In this document: positions 16,695 to 25,557 of the stretch, piece after piece
Layout of the letters: each line of letters starts with the position of its first letter
How positions within the stretch are numbered: position 1 is the first letter of the stretch
Origin: Oscillospiraceae bacterium
GTDB taxonomy: Bacteria > Bacillota > Clostridia > Oscillospirales > Ruminococcaceae
Reading direction: 5' to 3'
NCBI GenBank assembly: GCA_009777725.1
Contig: WRLG01000015.1
Location: 1 to 64,000, forward strand
DNA length: 64,000 nt
Notes under the pieces: model-generated
What the model saw: the letters and a program-made list of their open reading frames with translations, nothing else
Database searches by the model: none
Told to the model about the DNA's origin: nothing
Made by a program: the position numbers and the translations under genes

Positions 16695-16907
16695 ATGACC
16701 GGGATTACGGTAGATTTTGAGAGATGCAAGGGATGCTCTCTGTGCGTTACGGCTTGCCCTAAAAAAATAGTGGAGCTTCAAAAAGAAAAGCGCAACCGCA
16801 AAGGTTATTTTACCGCCGTTTGCATTGATGACCATGCTTGCATCGGCTGTGCTTTTTGCGCTGTGATGTGCCCCGACTGCGCTATAAGCGTGGAAAAGCA
16901 GAAATAA
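16695..16907 (+). CDS. vorD: 2-oxoacid:ferredoxin oxidoreductase, ferredoxin (delta) subunit
   Basis: This 70-residue protein carries two 4Fe-4S motifs, CKGCSLCVTACPKKI and CIGCAFCAVMCPDCAI. It is the electron-carrying delta subunit of the four-subunit Vor/Kor type enzyme. It precedes the alpha subunit gene by about 46 nt and shares the operon with beta and gamma. Confidence 0.9.
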   Translation: MTGITVDFERCKGCSLCVTACPKKIVELQKEKRNRKGYFTAVCIDDHACIGCAFCAVMCPDCAISVEKQK

Positions 16908-16953
16908 GAGCCTGTTTGAGCGGGAGTATAATTAAGGAAAGGACGTTTTAAGC

Positions 16954-18009
16954 TTGGAAAGAACCTTAATGAAAGGCAACGAGGCTGTTGCCGAAGCCGC
17001 CATAAGAGCCGGATGCAAGTGTTTTTTCGGTTATCCGATAACGCCGCAAAATGAGTTGCCCGCTTATTTTGCCAAAAAGCTTCAAGCCTCGGGGGGCGTG
17101 TTTTTGCAGGCAGAATCGGAAATAGCCGCAATCAATATGGTATTGGGCGCAGCATCTGCCGGAGTTCGGAGCATGACATCTTCCTCATCGCCCGGAATAT
17201 CTCTCAAGGCGGAGGGGATTTCATATATTGCGGGCTCGGATTTACCCTGCGTGATTGTCAATGTTCAAAGGGGAGGACCGGGGCTCGGGAGTATCCAGCC
17301 CTCTCAGGCGGACTACCTTCAAGCAACAAAGGCTATGGGACACGGCGATTTCCATGTTATCGTATACGCACCCTGCTCCGTGCAGGAGATGGTTGACACG
17401 GTGTTTAAGGCTTTTGAAATTGCCGATTTATACCGTATGCCGGTTATGATTCTGGCGGACGGATTATTGGGGCAGATGATGGAGCCGGTATCTTTCCCGG
17501 ACTTTACTCTGTCAGAGCCGACTAAAAAATGGGCGGCTGACGGTCACGGCGGCAAAAGAAAGAAGAATATAATCAACTCGCTTTTTTTACAGCCGGACGA
17601 TTTGGAAAGAACAATCCGCGAAAGATTTGCGCGTTATGATGAGATAAAGGCGCGGGAAACCGAAGCGGAACTGTATATGACAGAGGATGCCGACATTGTC
17701 CTTGTCGCTTACGGCGCAACGGCGCGGGTGGTAAAATCTGCAGTAAACCTTGCGCGGGAGCAGGGGATTAAGGCAGGTTTGGTGCGCCCTGTAACGCTTT
17801 GGCCCTTCCCGGAAAAAGAACTGAACGAGGGTGCTCAAAACGCGCGCGCCCTACTATGCTGTGAGATGTCGATGGGGCAGATGGTTGATGATGTTAAGCT
17901 TGCAATTAACTGCTCAAAGCCCGTGACTTTCTATGGCAGAACAGGCGGCTCTATACCTAGTCCTACGGAGATTCTTGAAGAAATTAAGCGTATAGGGGGT
18001 GTGGTGTGA
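16954..18009 (+). CDS. vorB: 2-oxoacid:ferredoxin oxidoreductase alpha subunit (VorB type)
   Basis: The 351-residue alpha subunit begins at TTG behind AAGGAAAGG. Its N-terminal pyrimidine-binding domain starts ERTLMKGNEAVAEAAIRAGCKCFFGYPITPQNE, followed by SSPGISLKAEGISY. The C-terminal transketolase-like domain holds RPVTLWPFPEKEL. With the other subunits it oxidatively decarboxylates branched-chain 2-oxoacids (3-methyl-2-oxobutanoate type) to the acyl-CoA while reducing ferredoxin. 2-Oxoglutarate as substrate cannot be excluded from sequence alone. Confidence 0.88.
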   Translation: MERTLMKGNEAVAEAAIRAGCKCFFGYPITPQNELPAYFAKKLQASGGVFLQAESEIAAINMVLGAASAGVRSMTSSSSPGISLKAEGISYIAGSDLPCVIVNVQRGGPGLGSIQPSQADYLQATKAMGHGDFHVIVYAPCSVQEMVDTVFKAFEIADLYRMPVMILADGLLGQMMEPVSFPDFTLSEPTKKWAADGHGGKRKKNIINSLFLQPDDLERTIRERFARYDEIKARETEAELYMTEDADIVLVAYGATARVVKSAVNLAREQGIKAGLVRPVTLWPFPEKELNEGAQNARALLCCEMSMGQMVDDVKLAINCSKPVTFYGRTGGSIPSPTEILEEIKRIGGVV

Positions 18010-18764
18010 TGGCTGTAATATTTCAAAAACCCAAGTCTTTGTCCGATGTTACCCAGCATTACTGCCCCGGCTGTACTCACGGGATTATTCACAGGCTCAT
18101 TGCCGAGGTAATAGATGATATGGATATTGAGGGTGAAACCGTCGGAATCAGTCCTGTCGGGTGCTCTGTTTTAGCTTATAATTATTTCAATTTTGATATG
18201 ATTCAAGCACCGCACGGGCGCGCCCCTGCCGTGGCAACAGGGGTTAAACGAGCGCGCCCCGACCTGTTTACGTTCACCTATCAAGGTGACGGAGACCTTG
18301 CCGCCATAGGCACGGCGGAGATGGTTCATGCCGCTTCACGCGGAGAAAATATAACCATCATTTTTGTAAACAACACCATATACGGAATGACGGGCGGGCA
18401 GATGGCACCAACCACCCTTTCGGGTCAAGTAACGCAGACTACCCCGTTCGGGCGCGACATTAAGACGGCAGGCTACCCCATAAGGGTATGCGAAATGCTT
18501 GCAACGCTTGAAGGCACGGCGTTTGCGCGGCGTGTCTCGGTTGATACACCGCAGAATGTCCGCGAGGCTAAAAAAGCGATTGCCAAGGCGTTTGAACTGC
18601 AAAAAAATGAAGCGGGCTTTTCTATTGTGGAAATCCTTTCCACCTGCCCAACCAACTGGGGCTTGAATCCCCTAAACTCTCTTAAACGCATTAGAGAAGA
18701 GGTTATACCGTATTATCCCTTGGGCGTGTATAAGGACAAAACAAAGGAGGGTGAATCATCATGA
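18009..18764 (+). CDS. vorA: 2-oxoacid:ferredoxin oxidoreductase beta subunit (TPP-binding)
   Basis: The 251-residue beta subunit binds thiamine pyrophosphate and an iron-sulfur cluster. Motifs are YCPGCTHGI near the N-terminus, GCSVLAYNYF, the TPP motif GDGDLAAIG and the following NNTIYGMTGGQ. ATG 18009 overlaps the vorB stop (TGATG) with a GGGGG ribosome site; a GTG one codon earlier is also in frame. It forms the catalytic core with VorB. Confidence 0.9.
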   Translation: MAVIFQKPKSLSDVTQHYCPGCTHGIIHRLIAEVIDDMDIEGETVGISPVGCSVLAYNYFNFDMIQAPHGRAPAVATGVKRARPDLFTFTYQGDGDLAAIGTAEMVHAASRGENITIIFVNNTIYGMTGGQMAPTTLSGQVTQTTPFGRDIKTAGYPIRVCEMLATLEGTAFARRVSVDTPQNVREAKKAIAKAFELQKNEAGFSIVEILSTCPTNWGLNPLNSLKRIREEVIPYYPLGVYKDKTKEGESS

Positions 18765-19291
18765 CGCATGAGATATTGGCAGCTGGATTCGGAGGTCAAG
18801 GCGTGCTTTTTTTAGGCAGGGTTTTAGCCCAGGCAGGGCTTATTGATGGCAAGGAGGTATCATGGTTTCCCTCCTACGGTCCCGAAATGCGCGGAGGGAC
18901 ATGTAATTGCTCTGTCTGCCTATCGGAAAAGCCTATCGGCTCGCCGCTTGTTACCCATCCGTCTGTCCTTATCGCGATGAACACTCCCTCCTTAGAAAAA
19001 TTCATTGACTTTGTAGTGCCGGGCGGGGTTGTTATATGTGACAGCACCATGGTTGACACCGAGGTCAGCCGCGATGATGTAAAAGCGTTCAGCATACCCG
19101 CTTCCCAGCTTGCCGCCGATAACGACCTAAAGGGCGGTGCTAACATCATACTCATCGGAAAGCTGATTAAAGAAACGGGCGTATTCACCAGAGAAACTTT
19201 CAAAAAGGCTATTGAAAAAATCGTTCCGCCCGAGAGGGAACATCTTATAGCCGGTAATTTGAGAGCGGCGGAGATTGGGATTAATTCGTAG
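18761..19291 (+). CDS. vorC: 2-oxoacid:ferredoxin oxidoreductase gamma subunit
   Basis: The 176-residue protein is the gamma subunit (AAGFGGQGVLFLGRVLAQAG at the N-terminus, PSYGPEMRGGTCNC, MNTPSLEKF). It overlaps vorA by 4 nt and has an AAAGGAGGG ribosome site. It completes the delta-alpha-beta-gamma enzyme. Confidence 0.92.
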   Translation: MTHEILAAGFGGQGVLFLGRVLAQAGLIDGKEVSWFPSYGPEMRGGTCNCSVCLSEKPIGSPLVTHPSVLIAMNTPSLEKFIDFVVPGGVVICDSTMVDTEVSRDDVKAFSIPASQLAADNDLKGGANIILIGKLIKETGVFTRETFKKAIEKIVPPEREHLIAGNLRAAEIGINS

Positions 19292-19321
19292 TATGTGGTG
19301 TAAGGAGGAGGAATCCTTATT

Positions 19322-19555
19322 ATGAAATGTAAAGCCAAATTATTATGGGACGATGGTATATGGTATTCAAAGGTGTTTACCGAAACAGGGGAGGACGTAA
19401 GATTAACATTAGAGTCCGGCTCATTCGATGCTCTTGTTGAAAGGGTTAGAACAGCTCTTCCCGAAATGTTGAAGCTGAATTTTGATTATATTGGTGACAT
19501 TCAATTAATATTTGAAGCTATCAGAAATGATAATTTAAGGGTGGTAGCTTCTTAA
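19322..19555 (+). CDS. DUF1902-type putative antitoxin
   Basis: The 77-residue protein resembles DUF1902 (W-x-x-G-x-WY, then ESGSFDALVERVRTALPEML), a HicB-like half domain paired with HicA toxins. It overlaps the HicA start by 1 nt. It follows vorC by 30 nt, with a GTAAGGAGGAGG ribosome site, so it may be read from the vor transcript as well. Confidence 0.8.
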   Translation: MKCKAKLLWDDGIWYSKVFTETGEDVRLTLESGSFDALVERVRTALPEMLKLNFDYIGDIQLIFEAIRNDNLRVVAS

Positions 19556-19749
19556 TGGCTAATTTTACAAGGGACGTTAAAAGCATTTTATCGGATAACG
19601 GATGTAATTTTGTCCGATACGGCAAGGGCGACCATGAAATATGGTATAGTCCCATAGTCAACCGCAATTTTGTCGTTGACGGAAAAATTACAAAACGAAC
19701 AAGCGCAAATGAAACACTGAAAAATGCAGGTGTCAAACAAAAATTATAG
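19555..19749 (+). CDS. hicA: HicA-family mRNA interferase toxin
   Basis: The 64-residue protein has the HicA double-stranded-RNA-binding-like fold. The catalytic histidine lies in YGKGDHEIWYSP, preceded by LSDNGCNFVR and followed by VDGKITKRTSA. It is the second gene of the pair with the DUF1902 antitoxin. It converges on and overlaps the recN stop region by 6 nt. Confidence 0.85.
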   Translation: MANFTRDVKSILSDNGCNFVRYGKGDHEIWYSPIVNRNFVVDGKITKRTSANETLKNAGVKQKL

Positions 19750-21414
19750 TTGTTCAACTACACACAGTTGCTCCTCAGCTGTCTTTAATGCGGTTTCCGT
19801 GATATTCTCGCCGCTTAAAATCCTCGCGATTTCATATTTACGCTCATCTGCCGAAAGCCGTCTGACCGTTGTTACGGTCGTGCCGCTTTCGGTATTTTTT
19901 TCAATTAGCAGATGGTTGTCCGCCATGGCGGCAATTTGTGACAGGTGAGTAACACACAAAACCTGCCTTATTTTTGAAGCTTGCAACAGCTTTTTGCCGA
20001 TTTTCTGCGCCGCCCTGCCGCTTACTCCCGTATCAATCTCATCAAAAACAAGCGTTGGAATTTGGTCCTTTTCGGCAATAACATTTTTGATTGCCAGCAT
20101 AATACGGGATAGTTCACCCCCGGAAGCGATTTTGGCTATAGGCTTAGGCGGCTCGCCCGCGTTAACCGAAATCAGCAACTGCATTAAATCCATGCCGCCG
20201 GAGGTAAGCTTTCCGGGCAGATGCTCAATATTAAAGGCAACATTCGGCATATCCAAAAAACGCAATTCCTCCGTGATTTTTAAGACAAGCTCTTCCGAAG
20301 CTTTTTTTCTGGATTTTGAAAGCTCCTCCGCTTTTTCCGTAACCCTTTGAAGAAGCTCATTTTTTATTTCGGCAAGGCGGTTTATTTCATCCGCGCCCGT
20401 TGCAATTGAGTTCATCTCCGAAAGCGAAGCTTCATAAAGGCTTATGACGTCCTTTAGCTCGCCTCCGAATTTACGCTTAATATTGTGAAGCTGTTCACGG
20501 CGGTTTGATATTCTCTCGTAACGCTCCTCGTCCAGAGCGGTTTTGTCACGCAGGGAGCGAAGCTCTTCGCATATGTCGGCAAGCTCGATTCCCACGTTTT
20601 CAAGACGTTTTGAGAGTGAATTAAAATCTGAAAATTCTTCGTAACCGGCTAACTTGTCCGATATTGCGCCTATGATTTCGCCTGCTCCCGTTTCATTTTC
20701 ATCGCCCGCTAAGGCGATTTCGGATTTATGCAAAAGCTCTATAATTTCGGAGCTTTTTTTTGCAAGCCGATACTCCTCTTCAAGGCGCGCATCTTCATTT
20801 TCATCCTCAATTCCAAGCTCGCCTATCTGCTCTGCCGTGCTTTTCAAAAGCTCCAGCCGTCCCTTTTTATAATGCTCATCTCCGGCAAGCTTTTTAAGCC
20901 GCCTTGCGGTATCCTGCAATTCCTTGAACAAGCCTTTATACTCCGCAAGACTGTCTTGCAAGCCCGCGAAGCTGTCAATTATATCAATGTGGCTTTCGGG
21001 GTGCAGCAGGATTTTTCCATCGTGCTGACCGTGAATATCAATCAATGTCGCGCCGATTTCCCTAATTGCACCAACGGAGGCGGTTTTAGAATTTATCCGC
21101 GCAGTACTCCCCCCATCGGCGGATATTTCTCGTGAAATATGCAGTTCATCATCATCAAAGTCAATGCCGAATTCCTCCAGCTTTGCTTTCGTATCGTCCG
21201 ATAATTCCGTAAATAACGCGCTTACAACCGCTTTTTCACACCCCGCGCGGACAATATCCTTGCTTGCGCGCCTGCCTAAAACAGCGTTTAATCCGTTAAT
21301 CAAAATCGACTTACCCGCCCCGGTTTCACCCGTAAAGACGTTGAAATGATTTGAAAAAGGAATCGCCGCCTGCTTGATTACGGCTAAGTTTTCTATATAA
21401 AGCTCACGAAGCAT
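19744..21414 (-). CDS. recN: DNA repair protein RecN
   Basis: The 556-residue SMC-like ATPase has Walker A GETGAGKSILINGLNAVLG at about 29-47, two coiled-coil stretches in the middle, the signature region IASGGELSRIMLAIK and Walker B TLVFDEIDTGVSG. It acts at double-strand breaks. It is last in the nadK-argR-recN order, typical of Firmicutes. Confidence 0.95.
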   Translation of the reverse strand: MLRELYIENLAVIKQAAIPFSNHFNVFTGETGAGKSILINGLNAVLGRRASKDIVRAGCEKAVVSALFTELSDDTKAKLEEFGIDFDDDELHISREISADGGSTARINSKTASVGAIREIGATLIDIHGQHDGKILLHPESHIDIIDSFAGLQDSLAEYKGLFKELQDTARRLKKLAGDEHYKKGRLELLKSTAEQIGELGIEDENEDARLEEEYRLAKKSSEIIELLHKSEIALAGDENETGAGEIIGAISDKLAGYEEFSDFNSLSKRLENVGIELADICEELRSLRDKTALDEERYERISNRREQLHNIKRKFGGELKDVISLYEASLSEMNSIATGADEINRLAEIKNELLQRVTEKAEELSKSRKKASEELVLKITEELRFLDMPNVAFNIEHLPGKLTSGGMDLMQLLISVNAGEPPKPIAKIASGGELSRIMLAIKNVIAEKDQIPTLVFDEIDTGVSGRAAQKIGKKLLQASKIRQVLCVTHLSQIAAMADNHLLIEKNTESGTTVTTVRRLSADERKYEIARILSGENITETALKTAEEQLCVVEQL

Positions 21415-21480
21415 ATCTGCGACCGTGCGTTGGCTTTTTGTGAACCAATATTAAAGCCCGCACAGTCATGTTCCCCCTTT

Positions 21481-21915
21481 CTAACGCATTAATTCTCTCA
21501 ATTCCTCTACCGTTGAAACAGCGTCCGGTTCCGATTGGGTCAGAGCGAATATGGTGTCGTCCCCCGAGATTGTCCCTACAATTTCGGGGTAGTTCATTTT
21601 ATCCAATGTGGCGCAAACCGCCTGAGCCATCCCCGTGCCGCATTTTATTACAACGGTGTTCATCGCGGAGCGTATATCAAGGATTGCATCCTTAAAAAGC
21701 GGCGGACATATCACAACCGTTTTTCTTTTCACATATATATATAAGCCGGAAGCGTTAAGCTCTTTTTTCAGCTTCAGCTCGTTAATATCTCTTGAAAGGG
21801 TTGCCTGGGTAGCTGTAAAGCCTTCGCTTTCAAGGCAAGTCTTTAACTGCTCTTGGTTAATAATATCATTCTTCTCAATAAGCTCAATAATTTTAGCCTG
21901 CCGCTGTTTTTTCAT
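21481..21915 (-). CDS. argR: Arginine repressor ArgR
   Basis: The 144-residue protein has an N-terminal winged helix (KIIELIEKNDIINQEQLKTCL) and a C-terminal oligomerisation/arginine-binding domain (AVCATLDKM, GTISGDDTIFAL). It represses arginine biosynthesis genes when arginine is bound. It lies between nadK and recN, 9 nt after nadK. Confidence 0.93.
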   Translation of the reverse strand: MKKQRQAKIIELIEKNDIINQEQLKTCLESEGFTATQATLSRDINELKLKKELNASGLYIYVKRKTVVICPPLFKDAILDIRSAMNTVVIKCGTGMAQAVCATLDKMNYPEIVGTISGDDTIFALTQSEPDAVSTVEELRELMR

Positions 21916-21924
21916 AAAACCACC

Positions 21925-22782
21925 TCATGCTTTAATCGGCTTCATCAGCTTGTTGTTAACGGCGTTAAAGAAGCAATTGCCCTTGATGTCTATAAGGCGC
22001 AGTTCTTTTTCCGATTTTGATATAATCAGCTTGGATTCCTTTGAAATATTAACGCCGGGCTTGCCGTCAACAGAGAAATAGACTGCATCCGAAGCTGAAA
22101 AGTGGCGAAGTTCCAGCGTTCTGTCCGCCGCGAAAAGCATGGTCCGCGAGAAAAGCGAGTGGGGGCATATCGGCGTTAATTGTATACATTCGGTACGCGG
22201 CTCTAATATAGGTCCGCCCGCCGACAGCGCGTATGCGGTCGAGCCTGTGGGGGTTGCAAACACTACTCCGTCGGAGCGCATTGAGCTTACGGCATAGCCC
22301 TCAGTCGATACTTCAAAGCTTGTTATTTTAGGGACTATACGCATAACGGATACATCGTTTAGCGCGGTGTAGGTTTCTTTTTCACCGTCTGCTTTTACGT
22401 GCAGAGCATCGAGCATCATGCGGTTTTCGATGGAATATTCGCCGGATTTCAGCTTGCTCAAATCGGAAATTTCATCAATTTCCATTGAAGCCATGAAGCC
22501 CAGATGCCCTGTATTGATTCCTAAAAGAGGCTTTGCGTTTTGCGAAGCGTGAGCGGAGGCTTTAAGGATTGTGCCATCGCCTCCAATCGCTATGATAACA
22601 TCGCAGGCTTCCGAAAGCGCGGATATTTCCCCGAATTGCACAAACTCTTTTTGAGCAAGCTCGGATTTATATTTCGCATCAGCGCAGACCTCAATGCCAA
22701 GCTCATTTAAAAGAGCGCAAACTTTCAATGCCGTCGGCAGGGCTTTGGGTTTTAAAAAATTGGGGTATAGGGTGATTCGCAT
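21925..22782 (-). CDS. nadK: NAD kinase
   Basis: The protein makes NADP from NAD and ATP. The start is set at ATG 22782 (285 residues, MRITLYPNFLKPKAL), behind AGAAGGAGA; an upstream open extension to 23007 covers the promoter region and is not coding. The GGDG motif is in IIAIGGDGTILK and the NAD-binding NDVSVMR segment follows. It heads the argR-recN operon. Confidence 0.92.
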   Translation of the reverse strand: MRITLYPNFLKPKALPTALKVCALLNELGIEVCADAKYKSELAQKEFVQFGEISALSEACDVIIAIGGDGTILKASAHASQNAKPLLGINTGHLGFMASMEIDEISDLSKLKSGEYSIENRMMLDALHVKADGEKETYTALNDVSVMRIVPKITSFEVSTEGYAVSSMRSDGVVFATPTGSTAYALSAGGPILEPRTECIQLTPICPHSLFSRTMLFAADRTLELRHFSASDAVYFSVDGKPGVNISKESKLIISKSEKELRLIDIKGNCFFNAVNNKLMKPIKA

Positions 22783-22818
22783 TTGCGTAGTCTCCTTCTG
22801 TTTTACTCTCTCAAATAC

Positions 22819-22847
22819 ATTATACCATAATTTGAAAAAAAGCGCAA
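22819..22847 (-). promoter_or_regulatory. Promoter of nadK-argR-recN
   Basis: On the minus strand TTGCGC (22842-22847) and TATAAT (22819-22824) are 17 bp apart. Confidence 0.55.
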
Positions 22848-23001
22848 GATGTTTGTAGTTGTTTGATAGTTCATGATTGTCAAGGTTATTGCCACGGGCA
22901 AAAAATAATGCTGTCGGTTCAAGAAAAGCGTTGACTGTTACAGCGTTATTTGTTTTAAGCGGTTGCGCGTTGACTTGGTGCAAGCAATTTATTAAAAACG
23001 C

Positions 23002-23030
23002 TTGCATATTATTTGAAAATATAGTATAAT
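23002..23030 (+). promoter_or_regulatory. Promoter of thyA
   Basis: TTGCAT (23002-23007) and TATAAT (23025-23030) are 17 bp apart, 70 nt before the start codon. The remaining part of the 318-bp gap holds nothing else I can support. Confidence 0.6.
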
Positions 23031-23100
23031 TAAACTAGTCAACAGTTCACTGCTCACTGTTAATTAAATAACCCTTACCTGCGAAAGGACTAAAAATACA

Positions 23101-23931
23101 ATGAGTGCCGCTGATAAAATTTTTATTGATAATGTTAATTCTATACTTAACGAGGGCGTTTCAGATGAGGGGACAAATGTCCGCCCAAGATGGGGGGACG
23201 GCTCTCCCGCTTACACCTTAAAGCGATTCGGGATTGTCAACCGTTATGATTTATCGCGGGAATTTCCTATTATGACACTAAGGCGAACATTTTTTGTTAC
23301 CGCCGTAAAGGAGCTTTTATGGATTTGGCAAAAAAAGTCAAATAATATCAAAGAGCTGGACGCTAAAATCTGGGACGAATGGGCGGATGAAAACGGTTCA
23401 ATCGGCAAAGCCTACGGCTATCAGCTTCAAGTTAAGCATAAATATCCCGAGGGCGATTTTGACCAAGTTGACAGAGTTTTATACGACTTAAAGCATAACC
23501 CCGCAAGCCGCCGGATTATAACCAATATATACAATCATCAAGACCTTTCCGAGATGGGGCTATACCCCTGCGCTTACAGCCTAACCTTTAATGTGACCGA
23601 GAATAAGCTCAACGCCGTGCTGAGCCAGCGTTCGCAGGATATGCTGGCGGCAAATAACTGGAATGTCTGCCAATACGCCGTTTTAATACATATGTTTGCA
23701 CAGACAAGCGGTCTTGAAGCGGGCGAGCTTTTGCACGTTATAGCCGATGCACATATCTACGACAGGCATATACCTATTATAAAAGAACTAATTAAAAACA
23801 AGCCCTACAACGCGCCGAAGCTTGCCATAGACCCGTCCGTTACGAATTTTTACAATTTCACCTTTGAGAGCTTTAAGCTTATTGATTATGTTTACAATGA
23901 TGCGGGGGTTAAGTTTGAGGTTGCGGTTTAG
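23101..23931 (+). CDS. thyA: Thymidylate synthase
   Basis: Makes dTMP from dUMP with methylenetetrahydrofolate. The 276 residues include the N-terminal FPIMTLRRTFFVTAVKELLW, the catalytic cysteine in GLYPCAYSLTFNV, the phosphate-binding SQRSQDMLAANNWNV and the C-terminal HIYDRHIP. The catalytic segment reads YPCAYS instead of PPCHY, a variant I believe occurs in some clostridial enzymes. folA follows about 1.1 kb downstream, separated by an Rpn gene that probably inserted between them. Confidence 0.93.
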   Translation: MSAADKIFIDNVNSILNEGVSDEGTNVRPRWGDGSPAYTLKRFGIVNRYDLSREFPIMTLRRTFFVTAVKELLWIWQKKSNNIKELDAKIWDEWADENGSIGKAYGYQLQVKHKYPEGDFDQVDRVLYDLKHNPASRRIITNIYNHQDLSEMGLYPCAYSLTFNVTENKLNAVLSQRSQDMLAANNWNVCQYAVLIHMFAQTSGLEAGELLHVIADAHIYDRHIPIIKELIKNKPYNAPKLAIDPSVTNFYNFTFESFKLIDYVYNDAGVKFEVAV

Positions 23932-23961
23932 TGATAGCGGTTAGTATTTATAGAGGAGGAG

Positions 23962-24969
23962 ATGATAAAGCTGAACGTCAACGAATATGAACAAGAAGCT
24001 AACCAAAAGCATGATGAGGGTTACAAAGGCATACTTGCTAAGAAGACTCATTTTCTGCATTTTCTGAAAAAATACATAGCCGCCGATTGGACGGACAAAA
24101 TAGACCCCGACAAGATGGAGAGAATTGACAAAAGCTTTATCACACAAGAATACCGCAAACAGGATTCAGATTTAATATATAAGCTACAAGTAAACGGGGA
24201 AGACGTATATTTTTACGTGCTGATGGAGCTTCAATCAAGCGTTGATTTTACAATGCCGTTTAGGCTGTTGCGATACATGGTTGAATTGCTTAATGACATA
24301 TTCAAAAACACCAAAGAGGAAATTAGGGAACGCAAAGGCTTCAAGCTCCCCGCTGTAGTTCCAATAATATTGTATAATGGCGAGGACAACTGGACTGCAG
24401 TGCGCTCATATAAGGAATACACCGATAATCACGAATTTTTCGGGGAAAATATCATAAACTTCAGCTACCTGCTTTTCGATTTAAACAGAACAGAGGATGA
24501 AACAATTGTCGCGGAGCAAAAGTTGCTTGACATAATATTTGCTCTCAATAAAATCCGACCGAGCTCTGAGGCAAATGTTAAGGAAAAGTATTCTGAAACA
24601 ATTAAGCTTTTGGAGAAATCGGCTGTTAATTTAAACGCCGATGAAGCGGTTGAACTAAGGAATTGGACAAAATACGTTCACTTTAGAGGGAATGTTCCCG
24701 TCGGATTTGAAGATGAATTCAAGCAGGCAATCTCGAAAGGAGAGGTTAATACTATGACACACTCACTTGAAATAATGATAGATATGCTAAAGAAAGAGTA
24801 CAAGCAAGAGGGAAGGCAAGAGGGTATCCAAAAGGGCATCCAAAAGGGAAAGCAGGAGGGCATAATTGAAATGGCGATTGAAATGATAAAGCAAGGGGCG
24901 ACATTTGATTTTGTTAAGAGCGTTTCAAAGCTTACGGACGAGGAACTAAACCATCTTTACTCGGTTTAG
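23962..24969 (+). CDS. Rpn-family PD-(D/E)XK nuclease/putative transposase
   Basis: The 335-residue protein fits the Rpn (transposase_31) family of recombination-promoting nucleases: YKGILAKKTHFLHFLKKYI at the N-terminus and, for the PD-(D/E)XK core, DLIYKLQVNGEDVYFYVLMELQ (D...E-x-Q). The C-terminal tail holds EGRQEGIQKGIQKGKQEG, a repetitive linker, then a small helical end (FVKSVSKLTDEELNHL). It lies between thyA and folA with the ribosome site close to the ATG. It is one of four such genes in this window. Confidence 0.8.
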   Translation: MIKLNVNEYEQEANQKHDEGYKGILAKKTHFLHFLKKYIAADWTDKIDPDKMERIDKSFITQEYRKQDSDLIYKLQVNGEDVYFYVLMELQSSVDFTMPFRLLRYMVELLNDIFKNTKEEIRERKGFKLPAVVPIILYNGEDNWTAVRSYKEYTDNHEFFGENIINFSYLLFDLNRTEDETIVAEQKLLDIIFALNKIRPSSEANVKEKYSETIKLLEKSAVNLNADEAVELRNWTKYVHFRGNVPVGFEDEFKQAISKGEVNTMTHSLEIMIDMLKKEYKQEGRQEGIQKGIQKGKQEGIIEMAIEMIKQGATFDFVKSVSKLTDEELNHLYSV

Positions 24970-25062
24970 CTCTTAGAAGTTGTGCTCATAGCTATTCCCC
25001 CCCGCACTGATTTGATACGCATTTTTACGCGTGTCAAGCAAAAATTATTATCGGAGGCTAAA

Positions 25063-25557
25063 ATGAACGCTATAGTCGCAGTTTCTCAAAACTTCGGAAT
25101 CGGGTGCGGTAATGATTTATTATACCGTATTCCGGGGGATATGAAGTTTTTTAGGGAGAAAACACTCGGCAAGGTCGTTGTTATGGGGCGCAAAACCTTT
25201 CTTTCCCTGCCGAATTCTCGCCCCCTCAATGACAGGACTAACATTGTCCTTACGCGGGATAAAGACTTTACGGCGGACGGCGTGCTCGTTTTTACAAGCG
25301 TACCCGGGCTGTTGGAGGGACTGAAAGGCTACAATCCCGATGATGTTTTTGTAATCGGCGGCGGGGAGGTTTATTCCGAATTGTTGCCTCACTGCAATAC
25401 GGCGTTCGTCACTAAAATAGAAGCCGAAAAGCCCGCCCAAGTATTTTTCCCCAATCTTGACGTAAGCTATGATTGGGTCTTGGCGGAGCAATCGGCAAAA
25501 TATGAGCATGAGGGGATTTTTTACAGTTTTTGTATATATAACAAGGAGGGGATTTGA
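25063..25557 (+). CDS. folA: Dihydrofolate reductase
   Basis: The 164-residue enzyme reduces dihydrofolate with NADPH. The start is ATG 25063 with CGGAGG 7 nt upstream; the longer open frame to 24982 lacks a ribosome site. Motifs are MNAIVAVSQNFGIG, IPGDMKFFREKTLGK, VVMGRKTFLSLP and FVIGGGEVYSEL. It complements ThyA. Its stop is directly followed by the GTG start of the sirtuin gene. Confidence 0.93.
   Translation: MNAIVAVSQNFGIGCGNDLLYRIPGDMKFFREKTLGKVVVMGRKTFLSLPNSRPLNDRTNIVLTRDKDFTADGVLVFTSVPGLLEGLKGYNPDDVFVIGGGEVYSELLPHCNTAFVTKIEAEKPAQVFFPNLDVSYDWVLAEQSAKYEHEGIFYSFCIYNKEGI

Noticed and set aside
22783-23007. N-terminal extension of NAD kinase
   Set aside because: It covers the nadK promoter, lacks a ribosome site and would make the enzyme 75 residues longer than the family.
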